Shown one piece after another: positions 1 through 8,650 of a stretch of DNA of 64,000 bases. How positions within the stretch are numbered: the stretch's first letter is position 1; each line of letters begins with the position of its first letter. The notes below the pieces were generated by a model. It had not been told where the DNA came from. It ran no database searches and saw only the letters and a program-made list of their open reading frames with translations. Both the position numbers and the translations under genes were made by a program. This DNA is from Aquisediminimonas profunda (GTDB taxonomy: Bacteria > Pseudomonadota > Alphaproteobacteria > Sphingomonadales > Sphingomonadaceae), in NCBI RefSeq assembly GCF_019443285.1, contig NZ_CP080327.1, forward strand, positions 186,001 to 250,000, written 5' to 3'.

Positions 1-133
1 TGGCGGCCAGGTCATGGTCGGGCTCCGACGTCTCGCGGCAATGGAGCGCAAGCGTCCAGCCCTCACTCGCCAGCCGCGCCGCAATCGCCGCTCCCAATCG
101 CCTGAAGCCGCCGGTGACCAGCGCAAGCTTCAT
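1..133 (-). CDS. SDR oxidoreductase, pteridine reductase/FolM-like (3' part off the window)
   Basis: The N-terminal 44 residues of a short-chain dehydrogenase/reductase; the rest lies beyond the left edge. The first strand is followed by TGGFRRLG, which fits TGx3RxG, the nucleotide-binding variant known from pteridine reductases, rather than the TGx3GxG of ordinary SDRs. The gene starts 10 bases after the stop of folB on the same strand, so the two are probably one operon, and a role as NADPH-dependent dihydrofolate/dihydromonapterin reductase (FolM-like) is a reasonable inference. With only the N-terminus in view the YxxxK catalytic pair cannot be checked; another SDR activity is possible. 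Confidence 0.7.
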   Translation of the reverse strand, partial: MKLALVTGGFRRLGAAIAARLASEGWTLALHCRETSEPDHDLAA

Positions 134-143
134 GATACAGCCT

Positions 144-524
144 TCACGGTCGATTCCGCACCAGCGTGATGCCGATTGCTTCGCCCGCATCGGCAATCGC
201 GAGCTTTACGATCTTCACGGTCACCTGTTTCACGCGACTGTCCTCGACGAACAATGTCTCTGCGATATGATCCGCAACCGCTTCGATCAGAACGAAGTGC
301 ACGCCCTCAGGAAGGGCGGTCGTCATGGCACGTTTGATGTCCATGTAGTTCTTTGATGCCGTCAAAGGCGTTTCCGGCGTAAAGCGATCCTTGCAATCCA
401 GCTCGACTGCAACCGAGATTCTCAGCGGCTGAGGCAAATGCGTCTCTTCCGAATAGATGCCGGTCAGCACCGGCACATCCAGGTCCCGCACTTCAAGAGT
501 CAGTCGGTCGCGCGTCGCAGTCAT
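144..524 (-). CDS. folB: dihydroneopterin aldolase
   Basis: A 126-residue protein of the FolB/FolX T-fold family, which in folate synthesis cleaves 7,8-dihydroneopterin to 6-hydroxymethyl-dihydropterin and glycolaldehyde in the cytoplasm. The segments VLTGIYSEE near the start, LTASKNYMDIKRAM in the middle and VHFVLIEAVADHIAE later match the family's strand-helix pattern with the active-site Glu in the LIEAVA stretch. The reading frame is open further upstream, but the ATG at 524 gives the family length and lies behind a GGGG run; an ATG 12 bases earlier is the alternative. It is followed by the pteridine-reductase-like SDR, which supports a folate operon. Confidence 0.87.
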   Translation of the reverse strand: MTATRDRLTLEVRDLDVPVLTGIYSEETHLPQPLRISVAVELDCKDRFTPETPLTASKNYMDIKRAMTTALPEGVHFVLIEAVADHIAETLFVEDSRVKQVTVKIVKLAIADAGEAIGITLVRNRP

Positions 525-609
525 GGGCTGCCCCATAAAGCGAAAAATATTCGCTGCAACCAATCCTCGCTTCACATTTGCCCGTCGGACGCTATTGGGC
601 CGCGCTCTG

Positions 610-1140
610 ATGATTGAGATTGTCCCTCTGGAACGGGTTGACCCGACAGACGTCGAAGCATTGCTCGATGCGGCTTTTGGCGCGGACCGCAAGGCGCGCA
701 CGGCCTATCGCATGCGCGACGGCGTGGTTGCATTACCCGCGCTGAGCTTTGCCGCGCTGGACGGACAGCAGCTGGTCGGAACGCTCCAGAGCTGGCCGGT
801 TGCCCTTGAAAGCCCCGACGGCCGCCTGACACCGATGACTCTTGTCGGCCCGGTTGCGGTCAGGCCGGACATTCAGCGCAGTGGCCTCGGCAGGACGCTG
901 ATGGACGCACTCATTACCGCAGCGGGCGAAAATGGCCACGATGCGCTCATGATGATTGGCGATCCGGAATATTATGGGCGCTTCTTCGATTTCTCGGCTG
1001 ACGCGACCACGGAATGGGTTGTGCCGGGCCCCGTTGAACGTCGCCGCCTTCTGGCGAGGATTAGCCGCCCGGGCGGTGTTCCGGCTGTAGGACGCATCAT
1101 TCCCGATCCGGGCTTTGCAAGCGGACGGATTGCCGCATAA
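610..1140 (+). CDS. GNAT family N-acetyltransferase
   Basis: A 176-residue acetyltransferase-fold protein. The acetyl-CoA binding motif A is visible as VGPVAVRPDIQRSGLGRTLM at about residues 78-97, with the R/QxxGxG/A signature as QRSGLG; the following helix leads to GDPEYYGRFF, which is common in GNAT proteins of the YhbS type. The substrate is not predictable. It begins the plus-strand series GNAT, DUF1285, Nudix and cca. The frame is open well upstream through folB on the other strand; the ATG at 610 is chosen because it leads straight into the first GNAT strand (MIEIVPLE). Confidence 0.85.
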   Translation: MIEIVPLERVDPTDVEALLDAAFGADRKARTAYRMRDGVVALPALSFAALDGQQLVGTLQSWPVALESPDGRLTPMTLVGPVAVRPDIQRSGLGRTLMDALITAAGENGHDALMMIGDPEYYGRFFDFSADATTEWVVPGPVERRRLLARISRPGGVPAVGRIIPDPGFASGRIAA

Positions 1141-1150
1141 AGACCAAGCC

Positions 1151-1717
1151 ATGCCAATGGCCGAACTTCCCAAAGACCTGTCTCGTCTCTCGCTGGCCCA
1201 GATTGCGCAGATGGCCGCCGATCACAAACTGCCGCCGGTGGAAAGCTGGCACCCTGAAAGAACAGGTGCCAGCGCAATGCGGATCACGCGCGATGGCCGC
1301 TGGTTTCATGAAGGGTCGCCGATAGAGCGACACAACATGATCCGGCTTTTCTCGACGATTCTCCGCCGCGAACAAGATGGGAGTCATGTCCTCGTCACAC
1401 CGGCCGAAAAGTTGACCATCGAGGTTGAAGACGCGCCATTTATTGCCGTCGAGGTCAAAAGCGAGGGAAATGGCCAAGAACGCAAGCTGGCTTTCCGGCT
1501 TAACACCGGGGACATGCTTGTCGCCGGTCCTTCGCATCCCCTGCGCTTCGCAGAACGCGAAGGAGAACCAGCGCCATATGTCGGCGTTCGCGGCGGAATG
1601 GAGGCTCGGATTGCCCGCGCGCCTTATTATGAACTCGCAGAAATGGCGCTGGAAGAAGCTGGCGCACCTCTGGGACTCTGGAGCGACGGACAATTCTTTG
1701 CGATGGCCGAGGCATGA
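1151..1717 (+). CDS. DUF1285 domain protein
   Basis: A 188-residue soluble protein recognised as DUF1285: near the N-terminus it reads LPPVESWHPE and then MRITRDGRWFHEGSPIERH, the hallmark of the family, followed by a beta-rich body. The function of the family is not established. It sits 10 bases after the GNAT gene and overlaps the Nudix gene by 4 bases (ATGA), so all are probably co-transcribed with cca. The start is uncertain: ATG at 1151 and at 1157 are both possible and neither has a strong ribosome site. Confidence 0.82.
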   Translation: MPMAELPKDLSRLSLAQIAQMAADHKLPPVESWHPERTGASAMRITRDGRWFHEGSPIERHNMIRLFSTILRREQDGSHVLVTPAEKLTIEVEDAPFIAVEVKSEGNGQERKLAFRLNTGDMLVAGPSHPLRFAEREGEPAPYVGVRGGMEARIARAPYYELAEMALEEAGAPLGLWSDGQFFAMAEA

Positions 1718-2310
1718 CCCTCGTCAACCGCTTGCGCGCAGCACTGGAGGCAACACCTTCCGATGCAGTCGACCTCCTCGCCGGGGATGCGATGCATCTG
1801 CCTGAGACAAGTTCTGCTGTCGATGCCGCTGTTCTCGTGGCTGTAACGGACCGGTCAGAACCTGGGATCATCCTGACCAAGCGCCCGGATACGATGCGCA
1901 AACACCCGGGTCAGGTCGCCTTTCCGGGAGGTCGCGTCGACGAAGCCGATACGGATATCGTTGCGGCCGCGCTGCGAGAAGCACATGAGGAAATTGCCCT
2001 GCCGCCCTCTGCCGCCCAGCTTGTCGGCCTTGCGGATCGCTACCGCACCATCACTGGTTTCGACGTCACGCCTGTCATTGTTGTCGTCCCGCCGGACCTA
2101 GACCTTCATCCCAATGCCGACGAAGTCGAGGCAATCTTCGAAGCCCCGCTGTCCTTTGTGCTGGATGCCGCCAATCATATGCGACGTTCGCAGGATTGGC
2201 AGGGAATCACGCGGCACTATTATGAAATGCATTGGGACGGATTTCGCATCTGGGGAGCGACTGCGGCGATGCTCGTCAATCTTTCAAGGCGCCTGCAATG
2301 GGGACAGTGA
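1714..2310 (+). CDS. CoA-diphosphatase-type Nudix hydrolase
   Basis: A 198-residue Nudix hydrolase of the NudL/YeaB type, which hydrolyses coenzyme A and its esters to 3',5'-ADP and phosphopantetheine. The family-specific sequence LTKRPDTMRKHPGQVAFPGG precedes the Nudix helix ALREAHEEIAL; the usual Gly before the last position of the box is Ala here. The start ATG overlaps the stop of the DUF1285 gene and the 3' end overlaps cca by 13 bases, pointing to translational coupling. Assignment to the CoA subgroup rests on the pre-box motif; substrate specificity is inferred. Confidence 0.85.
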   Translation: MTLVNRLRAALEATPSDAVDLLAGDAMHLPETSSAVDAAVLVAVTDRSEPGIILTKRPDTMRKHPGQVAFPGGRVDEADTDIVAAALREAHEEIALPPSAAQLVGLADRYRTITGFDVTPVIVVVPPDLDLHPNADEVEAIFEAPLSFVLDAANHMRRSQDWQGITRHYYEMHWDGFRIWGATAAMLVNLSRRLQWGQ

Positions 2311-3473
2311 CACTGCCTGATCGCGTGGGGCTGCGTGCTCTTGCCCGCATCCTTGGGAGCTTGGAAGGCGCAACGCGATTGGTCGGCGGCGCGGTGCGTG
2401 ACATGCTGGCGGGGGAACCGGTCAAGGATATCGATCTTGCGACAAAATTGTCGCCGCAGGAGGTTATTGCATGCCTCCAGAAGGCTCGGATCAAGGCCGT
2501 GCCGACCGGCATTGCCCATGGCACGGTCACGGCTGTCCTGTCCTCCGGTCCCGTCGAAGTCACGACGCTGCGCCGTGACGTGTCCACCGACGGACGACGC
2601 GCGACGATCGCCTATACTGACGACTGGCGCGAAGATGCGGCCCGTCGGGATTTCACGATCAACGCTCTTTATGCCGATCCGGAAACGGGCGAGTTGTTCG
2701 ATTATTTCGGCGGAGAGAGCGATCTGGCAGCCGGTCTCGTCCGCTTTATCGGTGAACCGCTCCAGCGGATCGCCGAGGATCACTTGCGCATCCTGCGCTT
2801 CTTCCGGTTTCATGCCCGCTTCGGCAAAGGCGCGCCCGACCCTGCTTCTCTCAAGGCCTGTAGCGAGCGAGCAAATGACCTCATGGCCCTGTCGCGTGAG
2901 AGAATTGCGGATGAGCTTTTGAAACTCCTTGCTCTTTCTCGCCCTGTCGAGACGGTCGAGTTGATGCTTTCGCACGGCATTTTTTTGCCGGTCTTGCCGG
3001 AAATTTCAACCGCTGCAGGCCTGACCGCGCTTGTTGCAACGGAAGACTCCCCCGATGCTGTCCGCCGGCTTGCAAGCCTCCTCCCGGCCAATGGGGATAT
3101 TGCAGGGACGGTTGCCAAAAGGCTCAAACTTTCAAAACTGGCGACCAAGCGGCTCGTGCTGGCGGCCGGGCGGGAGGAAACGGACGCGGCCAATCCGCGT
3201 GCTCTGGCCTATCGGATCGGGCTGGAAGCCGCACGGGACCGCCTCATGCTCGGCAATCACGGCAATGCGCTTGCGGATCTTAACGGGTGGACGGTGCCGA
3301 CATTTCCACTGACAGGCGGCGCGATCGTTGCCCGCGGTATCAAGGCGGGTCCCGAAGTCGCGCGGCTTCTCCAGAAGACGGAAGCACAATGGATTGCCGA
3401 GGGTTTTCCCGATGAGGCCCGCGCGCTCGCAATCGCCGACGAGGTCGTCGGCCAAGAGCAGTCGAAGCGGTAA
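2298..3473 (+). CDS. cca: CCA tRNA nucleotidyltransferase
   Basis: A 391-residue class II nucleotidyltransferase/poly(A)-polymerase family protein, likely adding or repairing the 3' CCA of tRNA. The head domain shows RLVGGAVRDMLAG and the metal-binding DIDLAT pair within the first 55 residues; RRDFTINALY and the ERIADELLKLL helix follow in the order typical of the family. The length fits the short alphaproteobacterial form without an HD domain. The start chosen (ATG at 2298, AAGG upstream) lies inside the end of the Nudix gene. A poly(A) polymerase cannot be excluded by eye, but the short form usually is the CCA enzyme. Confidence 0.88.
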   Translation: MGTVTLPDRVGLRALARILGSLEGATRLVGGAVRDMLAGEPVKDIDLATKLSPQEVIACLQKARIKAVPTGIAHGTVTAVLSSGPVEVTTLRRDVSTDGRRATIAYTDDWREDAARRDFTINALYADPETGELFDYFGGESDLAAGLVRFIGEPLQRIAEDHLRILRFFRFHARFGKGAPDPASLKACSERANDLMALSRERIADELLKLLALSRPVETVELMLSHGIFLPVLPEISTAAGLTALVATEDSPDAVRRLASLLPANGDIAGTVAKRLKLSKLATKRLVLAAGREETDAANPRALAYRIGLEAARDRLMLGNHGNALADLNGWTVPTFPLTGGAIVARGIKAGPEVARLLQKTEAQWIAEGFPDEARALAIADEVVGQEQSKR

Positions 3474-3491
3474 GTAAAGACGGACCTGAAG

Positions 3492-4361
3492 TCAGGCCGC
3501 CCAATGCCGCAGCAAGCTGTGCGCAATCGCGAACGCCGGCGGCGCTCGAAACGGAGCCGCGTCTTCACCGGCCAGCGCTGCTCTCGCTTCTTCACGGGTA
3601 ACCCACATCACGTCCTCAAGCTCGTTCGTGTCGAGCGTGATGGTCGGATCGATTGTTTCGGCAACACAGGCGATCATCAGCTGTGATCCGCCGAACGGCC
3701 ATGGCTGGCTCGTCACATAGTGGACGGCGCCCGTGGTTATTCCGGCTTCTTCATTCAGTTCACGCCGTACCGCTTCTTCGATGCTTTCACCCGGTTCGAG
3801 AAATCCGGCCAGCGCGGAATAGCTGCCAGGTGGAAAGCGCGATTGCCGGCCAACCAGGGCCTTGCCTTCATATTCGGCAAGCATGATCACGACCGGGTCT
3901 GTCCGCGGAAAATGTTCGGTTTCGCACGCAGTGCAGCGACGTCCCCAGCCAGCGCGAAACACTTTCGTTGTCCCGCCGCAGCGACCGCAATATCGGTTGG
4001 CATTGTGCCAATCGATAACGGACCGGGCCGCACCATAAATGGCGGCTTCTTCGGGCGGAAGAAGCGATAGCGCCTGCCATAATGCCGGAGACCGTATCGG
4101 TGATGATTCAGCTTCGACCAGCATCGCAAAATGCGGTCGCTCCTCGATCAGGCCAAGAAGGATGAATTCCGCTTCGAGTGGAGCCTGCGCCATGCTGTGC
4201 CAAACAAGACCGCCTTCTGGATCAAGCTGCGGGTCAAGCCCCGCCATCCCAAGCAGACGCCCGCGCCAGTCATTGAGCATGGCATTGAAGGCCTCGACAT
4301 CATGCCGCAGCCGGTCCGCTCTATCGAGGGGAGATCCTGTAAAGCCGGGACGATGTGTCAC
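3492..4361 (-). CDS. nudC: NAD(+) diphosphatase (NudC)
   Basis: A 289-residue Nudix enzyme that hydrolyses NAD(H) and, in studied bacteria, removes NAD caps from RNA. It carries a zinc ribbon (CGRC and CTAC pairs around residues 130-150), a complete Nudix box beginning at GFLEPGESIEEAVRREL, and the NudC signature SQPWPF just after it. The signature continues GGSQLM instead of the usual P-x-SLM, a small departure at the nicotinamide-side loop. Its ATG overlaps the stop of the beta-lactamase-fold gene by 4 bases, so it is the last gene of the mutY operon; it converges with cca across 18 bases. Confidence 0.92.
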   Translation of the reverse strand: MTHRPGFTGSPLDRADRLRHDVEAFNAMLNDWRGRLLGMAGLDPQLDPEGGLVWHSMAQAPLEAEFILLGLIEERPHFAMLVEAESSPIRSPALWQALSLLPPEEAAIYGAARSVIDWHNANRYCGRCGGTTKVFRAGWGRRCTACETEHFPRTDPVVIMLAEYEGKALVGRQSRFPPGSYSALAGFLEPGESIEEAVRRELNEEAGITTGAVHYVTSQPWPFGGSQLMIACVAETIDPTITLDTNELEDVMWVTREEARAALAGEDAAPFRAPPAFAIAHSLLRHWAA

Positions 4362-5632
4362 AGGCTTGCGTAAACCGCTTTGCCAAATCCCGATGAAAAC
4401 ACGTCATCCCCTCCTGTCATGATCTGCGACCACCCCGATGCGCGAATGCCACGGGTCCGGTCAACCCACGCAATCGTCGACGCGGCACCGCCCCAGCCAA
4501 AAGTCCCGACGCCCTCACCATTGGGGCCCGGCGCGATCCTGACGCGTCCGCCGGCTCCAAATCCCTGCCCTTTTACGAAACTTTGCATCTCTGTCTTGGG
4601 ATGAACAAGGTTTGACATGGCCAGCTGGGCGGTCTCCCGTTTCATGATCCGGGTCCGCCCGAGCGCGCCTTCACCCATCAACATGGCCAGGAAGCGATCA
4701 TAGTCCCGCATTGAGGAAACGAGACCCGACCCTCCGAACGGCGCACTGCGATCAAGATAGACGCTGTCTTTTGCAGGATCGATCGGCACTGCGCCAATTG
4801 GAGTTGCGCCATAATTTGTCGTGAGCCGGTGAATTTCGCTCGCTGGAACCTGCCAGAAGCTGCTCGTCATCCCCAGCGGCCCAAAAATGCGCTGTTCAAC
4901 GAACGTATCGAAGGCCATTCCACTCGCAACTTCAATGACCCGACCCATCAAATCCAGCCCGACCGAATAGCTCCACTTCACACCGGGATCGGCAATGAGC
5001 GGCAATGTGGCAAGGCGATCTGCAAATTCCGCAAGCGTTGCGGGATTACGCGCATTGGCCGGCAGGCCCGGCAGCGGCTTGCGGCTGATTTGGCCGGCAA
5101 ACAGGCCATTCTTTACATACGCCTCAAGCAATGGCCCTTTCGTGACGATTGCATAACCGAGCCCAGCCGTATGCGTTATGAGCGTGCGCACGGTAATTGG
5201 CGCTTGCGAAGGCCTGCTCGCAAGGCTCTTGGCCGGGTCGATCATCACCCGGGGATTCGCAAAGGTCGGCAGGAAATCGGCGATATTCTGATCCAGACCA
5301 AGTTTGCCGTCTTCTATAAGGATCATTGCTGCCATGCCGGTGATCGGCTTCGTCATGGAGTAGCAGCGCCACAGCGAATCCGGCGTGACGGGTGCAGCGT
5401 CCGGATCTTGCGAAACACGGCCTGCATAAAGGAAATCGGCCTGGTCTGTCCCGCGCGCAATTGCGCCCCCGTCTCCGGGGACGTATTTGCTGGCGACCTT
5501 CTGATCGAGATAGGCCTGAACCGGCGACCAGAGTGACGTGAGCCCACGTTTTGCCCAAGCGGGCGTTGCGAGGATCCCGCCGGCGAGCGCTGACGCGCCA
5601 AGGAAATGCCGCCGGGTCAACTCAAGACTCAT
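4358..5632 (-). CDS. exported serine hydrolase of the class C beta-lactamase family
   Basis: A 424-residue protein with a twin-arginine-like leader (TRRHFLGASALAGG, then an AWA cleavage site near residue 27) and a beta-lactamase/transpeptidase-like fold. The serine nucleophile motif SMTK is at residues 92-95, and a YSV triad near the middle stands where family C enzymes have YxN. Such proteins act in the periplasm as esterases, D-aminopeptidases or wall hydrolases; resistance activity cannot be assumed. The start at 5632 has a GGAGGAGCGGA ribosome site and overlaps the 3' end of mutY by 11 bases. The frame is open upstream, but this start gives the leader. Confidence 0.85.
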   Translation of the reverse strand: MSLELTRRHFLGASALAGGILATPAWAKRGLTSLWSPVQAYLDQKVASKYVPGDGGAIARGTDQADFLYAGRVSQDPDAAPVTPDSLWRCYSMTKPITGMAAMILIEDGKLGLDQNIADFLPTFANPRVMIDPAKSLASRPSQAPITVRTLITHTAGLGYAIVTKGPLLEAYVKNGLFAGQISRKPLPGLPANARNPATLAEFADRLATLPLIADPGVKWSYSVGLDLMGRVIEVASGMAFDTFVEQRIFGPLGMTSSFWQVPASEIHRLTTNYGATPIGAVPIDPAKDSVYLDRSAPFGGSGLVSSMRDYDRFLAMLMGEGALGRTRIMKRETAQLAMSNLVHPKTEMQSFVKGQGFGAGGRVRIAPGPNGEGVGTFGWGGAASTIAWVDRTRGIRASGWSQIMTGGDDVFSSGFGKAVYASL

Positions 5633-6674
5633 TCCGCTCCTCCATTGCTCTCGCCAATTGCGCTGCCTTGGCGAATAGCGTGGGCAGTCCGGCTTCGACG
5701 ATCTGAGATTTTGGCCACCATTCCCCGACGAATGGCAGTTTGCAACCGCTTTCAACGTCGATGCCCATCACGGAAAGGCTTAGCCGGAAATGCGTGAAGA
5801 TGTGCGTCACCATGCCGTAGCGTCGCCACTCGCCCTTGAAGAGCATTGGCGCATCAAGATTTTCCGACCAGTCCGTCGTCGGAAGGCCGCGCATGCCGCC
5901 AAGCAGCCCTTTGGGTTGACGCGTTACCAAAAGGACGTGATCATCGCATGATATCCACCAGGCCGTCCCCTGCCGTTCCGGACGTGCAAGCCTGGCCGGT
6001 TTTGAAGGGAATTTTTCGGGATTTTCGCGGCCCCGACAGTCGGCGCGGACCGGACAAATCTGACAACGCGGGTTGCGTGGCGTGCAGACCGTCGCCCCGA
6101 GATCCATCATGGCCTGGGCAAAATCGCCTGCATTGTCGGTAGGCGTAATGCGGTCCGCCAGCGCGTAGAGCTTGGCCTTTTGCGGTTCGGCAAACAGGCG
6201 CGCTACGACGCGTTCGACATTGCCGTCGACCACGACCGCCCGTCGGCCGAAGGCAATCGCCGATATAGCCGCCGCCGTGTAGCGCCCGATACCGGGCAGA
6301 CGGCGTAGTTCGGTTTCATCGGCCGGAAACACTCCGCCATGATCCGCCATGATGGCCCGCGCGCAGGCAAGCAGGTTGCGGGCGCGAGCATAATAGCCAA
6401 GCCCGGCCCAAGCCCGCATCACATCTTCGTCCGCTGCTGCTGCCAGCGCCGAGATGCTGGGCCAGAGGCTGATGAAGGCCTCGAAATAGGGCTTTACCGC
6501 GGCAACCGTCGTTTGCTGGAGCATGATCTCCGAAAGCCAGACGCGAAACGGCCATTGAGGATCATCCAGCGGCAGGGCCTGGCCCGGCGGGTTGCGCCAG
6601 GGCAGCTCGCGCGCATTTTCGGCGAAATGTTTCAAAATCCTGTGGGCAATTGCGTCTGGCATATCGACGGGCAT
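5622..6674 (-). CDS. mutY: A/G-specific adenine DNA glycosylase
   Basis: A 350-residue MutY, which removes adenine mispaired with 8-oxoguanine. Visible are the QQT motif (SEIMLQQTTVAAVKPYF), the helix-hairpin-helix LPGIGRYTAAAI, the catalytic Asp in VVDGNVERV, the iron-sulfur ligands in the spacing C-x6-C-x2-C-x5-C (starting at CTPRNPRC), and a C-terminal Nudix-like recognition domain. The start is ATG 6674, or ATG 6662 four codons in; neither has a clear ribosome site. It heads an operon with the beta-lactamase-fold gene and nudC, and its start is only 26 bases from that of dciA on the other strand, so the two share a very short promoter region. Confidence 0.95.
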   Translation of the reverse strand: MPVDMPDAIAHRILKHFAENARELPWRNPPGQALPLDDPQWPFRVWLSEIMLQQTTVAAVKPYFEAFISLWPSISALAAAADEDVMRAWAGLGYYARARNLLACARAIMADHGGVFPADETELRRLPGIGRYTAAAISAIAFGRRAVVVDGNVERVVARLFAEPQKAKLYALADRITPTDNAGDFAQAMMDLGATVCTPRNPRCQICPVRADCRGRENPEKFPSKPARLARPERQGTAWWISCDDHVLLVTRQPKGLLGGMRGLPTTDWSENLDAPMLFKGEWRRYGMVTHIFTHFRLSLSVMGIDVESGCKLPFVGEWWPKSQIVEAGLPTLFAKAAQLARAMEERNES

Positions 6675-6700
6675 GCCGCGCTATGGCATGGGTTTCGCCA

Positions 6701-7225
6701 ATGGCGAAGCAAAAGTCTGAACCCACCACCAAAGAAAAGCCTCGCGGCGGGCGAGCGCGACGCATGGGCGAAATGCTGCCCGATATCGGCGGCACCGCCT
6801 TTCGCCGTTTTGGCTTTGTCCAATCCTCGATTGTCAGCCGCTGGGGAGAGATTGTGGGTGAACGCTATGCTGCGGTCTCTGCGCCCGAATCGATCCGGTT
6901 TCCCCAAGGCAAGCGTGCAGAGGGCATCCTGACACTTGCGGTGGCAGGCGCTCACGCGCCCATGATGCAGCACGTCGTGCCAGTCATCATCGAACGCGTA
7001 AACAGGTTCTTTGGTTACGCCGCCGTTGCGCGGGTGACCATTCGACAAGGCGAAGTGTCCAAGCCCACAGCGTCTCCCAAACGTCCCGAACTCGTGGCTC
7101 TTCCCGTGGAATTGGGGGAAAGCTTGCGGACAATCGCTGACCCGGAACTCAAGGCAGTGCTGGAATCCCTGGCTCGGGGCGTTGCAACGGCGGCCCAGCC
7201 CGCTGTGATTGGAAAGGTGAGTTGA
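6701..7225 (+). CDS. dciA: DciA-family (DUF721) protein
   Basis: A 174-residue protein of the DUF721/DciA family, the helicase-operator proteins that help load DnaB in bacteria without DnaC/DnaI. After a short basic N-terminus, the sequence RRFGFVQSSIVSRWGEIVGE at about residues 34-53 and the LAVAGAHAPMMQH strand are the family core, followed by a low-complexity tail. Upstream in-frame ATG codons exist; 6701 gives the usual length. It is divergent from mutY and is followed by two DsbA-like genes and smc, with a one-base overlap to the next gene. Confidence 0.85.
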   Translation: MAKQKSEPTTKEKPRGGRARRMGEMLPDIGGTAFRRFGFVQSSIVSRWGEIVGERYAAVSAPESIRFPQGKRAEGILTLAVAGAHAPMMQHVVPVIIERVNRFFGYAAVARVTIRQGEVSKPTASPKRPELVALPVELGESLRTIADPELKAVLESLARGVATAAQPAVIGKVS

Positions 7226-7899
7226 TGCGTATCTTTGCTCTCGTCCTTGGGGCGTTTGCCCTGGTTTCGGCCGGGGCGCCCAATTGGGTCTCCTCAGTGC
7301 GCATCCAGCCAAACGGCGCATTCGTCATGGGCAAGCCAGCCGCGCCAGCCAGACTTGTCGAATATCTGAGCTATACCTGCGGGCATTGTGCCCATTTCAC
7401 TGGCGAAGCCAGCGCCGCGCTGAAAGCCGGCTATGTAGCCAAGGGTTTGGTGACGGTGGAAGTGCGCAACGCTGTGCGCGATCGTTATGACTTTACAGCG
7501 GCCCTGCTTGCACGTTGCGGCGGGCCCTCAAAATTCTTCGGAAATTCGGAAGCCCTGTTTGCGACACAGGCGACTTGGCTCGGCAAGGCAAGCGCATTCG
7601 AAGCCAGTGATGCGGAACGGATCAGCAAGCTTCCCATGAACGATGTTCTCAAGGCCATTGCCAAGGGTGTCGGGCTTGATGCGCTCATGCGATCCCGTGG
7701 CCTCAGCCCGGCCCAGATCGATGCCTGCCTTTCGGACACCGTTGCCCAAAAGCAGGTCGTCGCGATGAGCAATGAGGCATGGACGGTCCGCAAGATCAAT
7801 GGCACGCCGAGCTTCCTGATCAATGGCAACGCCTTCGAAGGGCCCGGCAGCTGGGCCGCAGTCGAAGCAGGTTTGAAGGCGGCGCTGGCCGCAAAGTAA
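7225..7899 (+). CDS. DsbA-like periplasmic thioredoxin-fold protein 1
   Basis: A 224-residue exported protein: an N-terminal hydrophobic signal (MRIFALVLGAFALVSAG) and a DsbA-type thioredoxin domain with CGHC at residues 52-55 and a cis-proline loop NGTPSFLING near the C-terminus. It is probably a thiol:disulfide oxidoreductase in the periplasm. DsbA enzymes usually have CPHC; the Gly instead of Pro could shift redox potential. The ATG at 7225 follows GGAAAGG and overlaps the dciA stop by one base; a TTG just upstream is a less likely start. A second, lipidated paralogue follows immediately. Confidence 0.87.
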   Translation: MRIFALVLGAFALVSAGAPNWVSSVRIQPNGAFVMGKPAAPARLVEYLSYTCGHCAHFTGEASAALKAGYVAKGLVTVEVRNAVRDRYDFTAALLARCGGPSKFFGNSEALFATQATWLGKASAFEASDAERISKLPMNDVLKAIAKGVGLDALMRSRGLSPAQIDACLSDTVAQKQVVAMSNEAWTVRKINGTPSFLINGNAFEGPGSWAAVEAGLKAALAAK

Positions 7900-7919
7900 G
7901 CGTGAAAATGGAGTTTGCG

Positions 7920-8645
7920 ATGAACAAGATGATGATCCTGGCGAGCGCGTCGATCCTGGCGCTGGGAGGATGTGACAAGGCCGCTGAGACTCCGGCAAAG
8001 CCGAGTGCCGCTCCGGTTGCCGCGCCAGCCGGTTCGAGTTGGACCGAGGTTACGAGTGTAACGCCCGACGGGGGAATGCTGATGGGCAATCCTGCGGCAC
8101 CGGTGAAACTGGTGGAATATGGCGCACTCTCCTGCCCGCATTGCGCCAAATTCTCGATGGATTCGGCCGAAGGGCTGAAGGCGCTGGTTGCGAAGGGCAC
8201 GGTTTCCTATGAACTTCGTACCTTCCTGATCCACCCGCAGGATGTACCCGCCTCGTTGCTCGCACGCTGCAACGGCGCAGGTCCGTTCTTCGCAATCGCT
8301 GAGCAGATGTTTGCGACGCAGAATGACTGGCTGGCTAAATCGTCCTCGATCACGGCCGCCGATCAGCAGTCCTGGGCGACGATGACACCGAATCAGGTTG
8401 CAGCTTCGATGGCCGACAAGCTCGGGCTGGTCGAATTCGTTCAGCAGCGGGGCATTCCGGCGGAAAAGGCCAAGGCCTGTCTTGCAGACGCTGAAGGCAT
8501 CAAGACGCTGGAAAAGATCGCGAAGGTTGCGACCGATGATTACAAGATCAGCGGCACGCCGACCTTCATCATCAATGGGCAGATTGTTCCCAACGTCACG
8601 ACCTGGGCCGATCTTTCACCCGAATTGATAAAAGCGGGGGCCTGA
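7920..8645 (+). CDS. DsbA-like lipoprotein thioredoxin 2
   Basis: A 241-residue paralogue of the preceding gene, with a lipoprotein signal (LGGC at residues 15-18), a Pro/Ala-rich linker, and a DsbA domain with CPHC at residues 72-75 and cis-proline loop SGTPTFIING. It likely works on disulfides while tethered to a periplasmic membrane face. The ATG at 7920 lies 6 bases after GGAG; an upstream ATG at 7908 would spoil the lipobox position. It ends 5 bases before smc. Both DsbA-like genes share the G-PAAP-LVEY stretch before the active site, indicating tandem duplication. Confidence 0.88.
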   Translation: MNKMMILASASILALGGCDKAAETPAKPSAAPVAAPAGSSWTEVTSVTPDGGMLMGNPAAPVKLVEYGALSCPHCAKFSMDSAEGLKALVAKGTVSYELRTFLIHPQDVPASLLARCNGAGPFFAIAEQMFATQNDWLAKSSSITAADQQSWATMTPNQVAASMADKLGLVEFVQQRGIPAEKAKACLADAEGIKTLEKIAKVATDDYKISGTPTFIINGQIVPNVTTWADLSPELIKAGA

Positions 8646-8650
8646 CGCGC

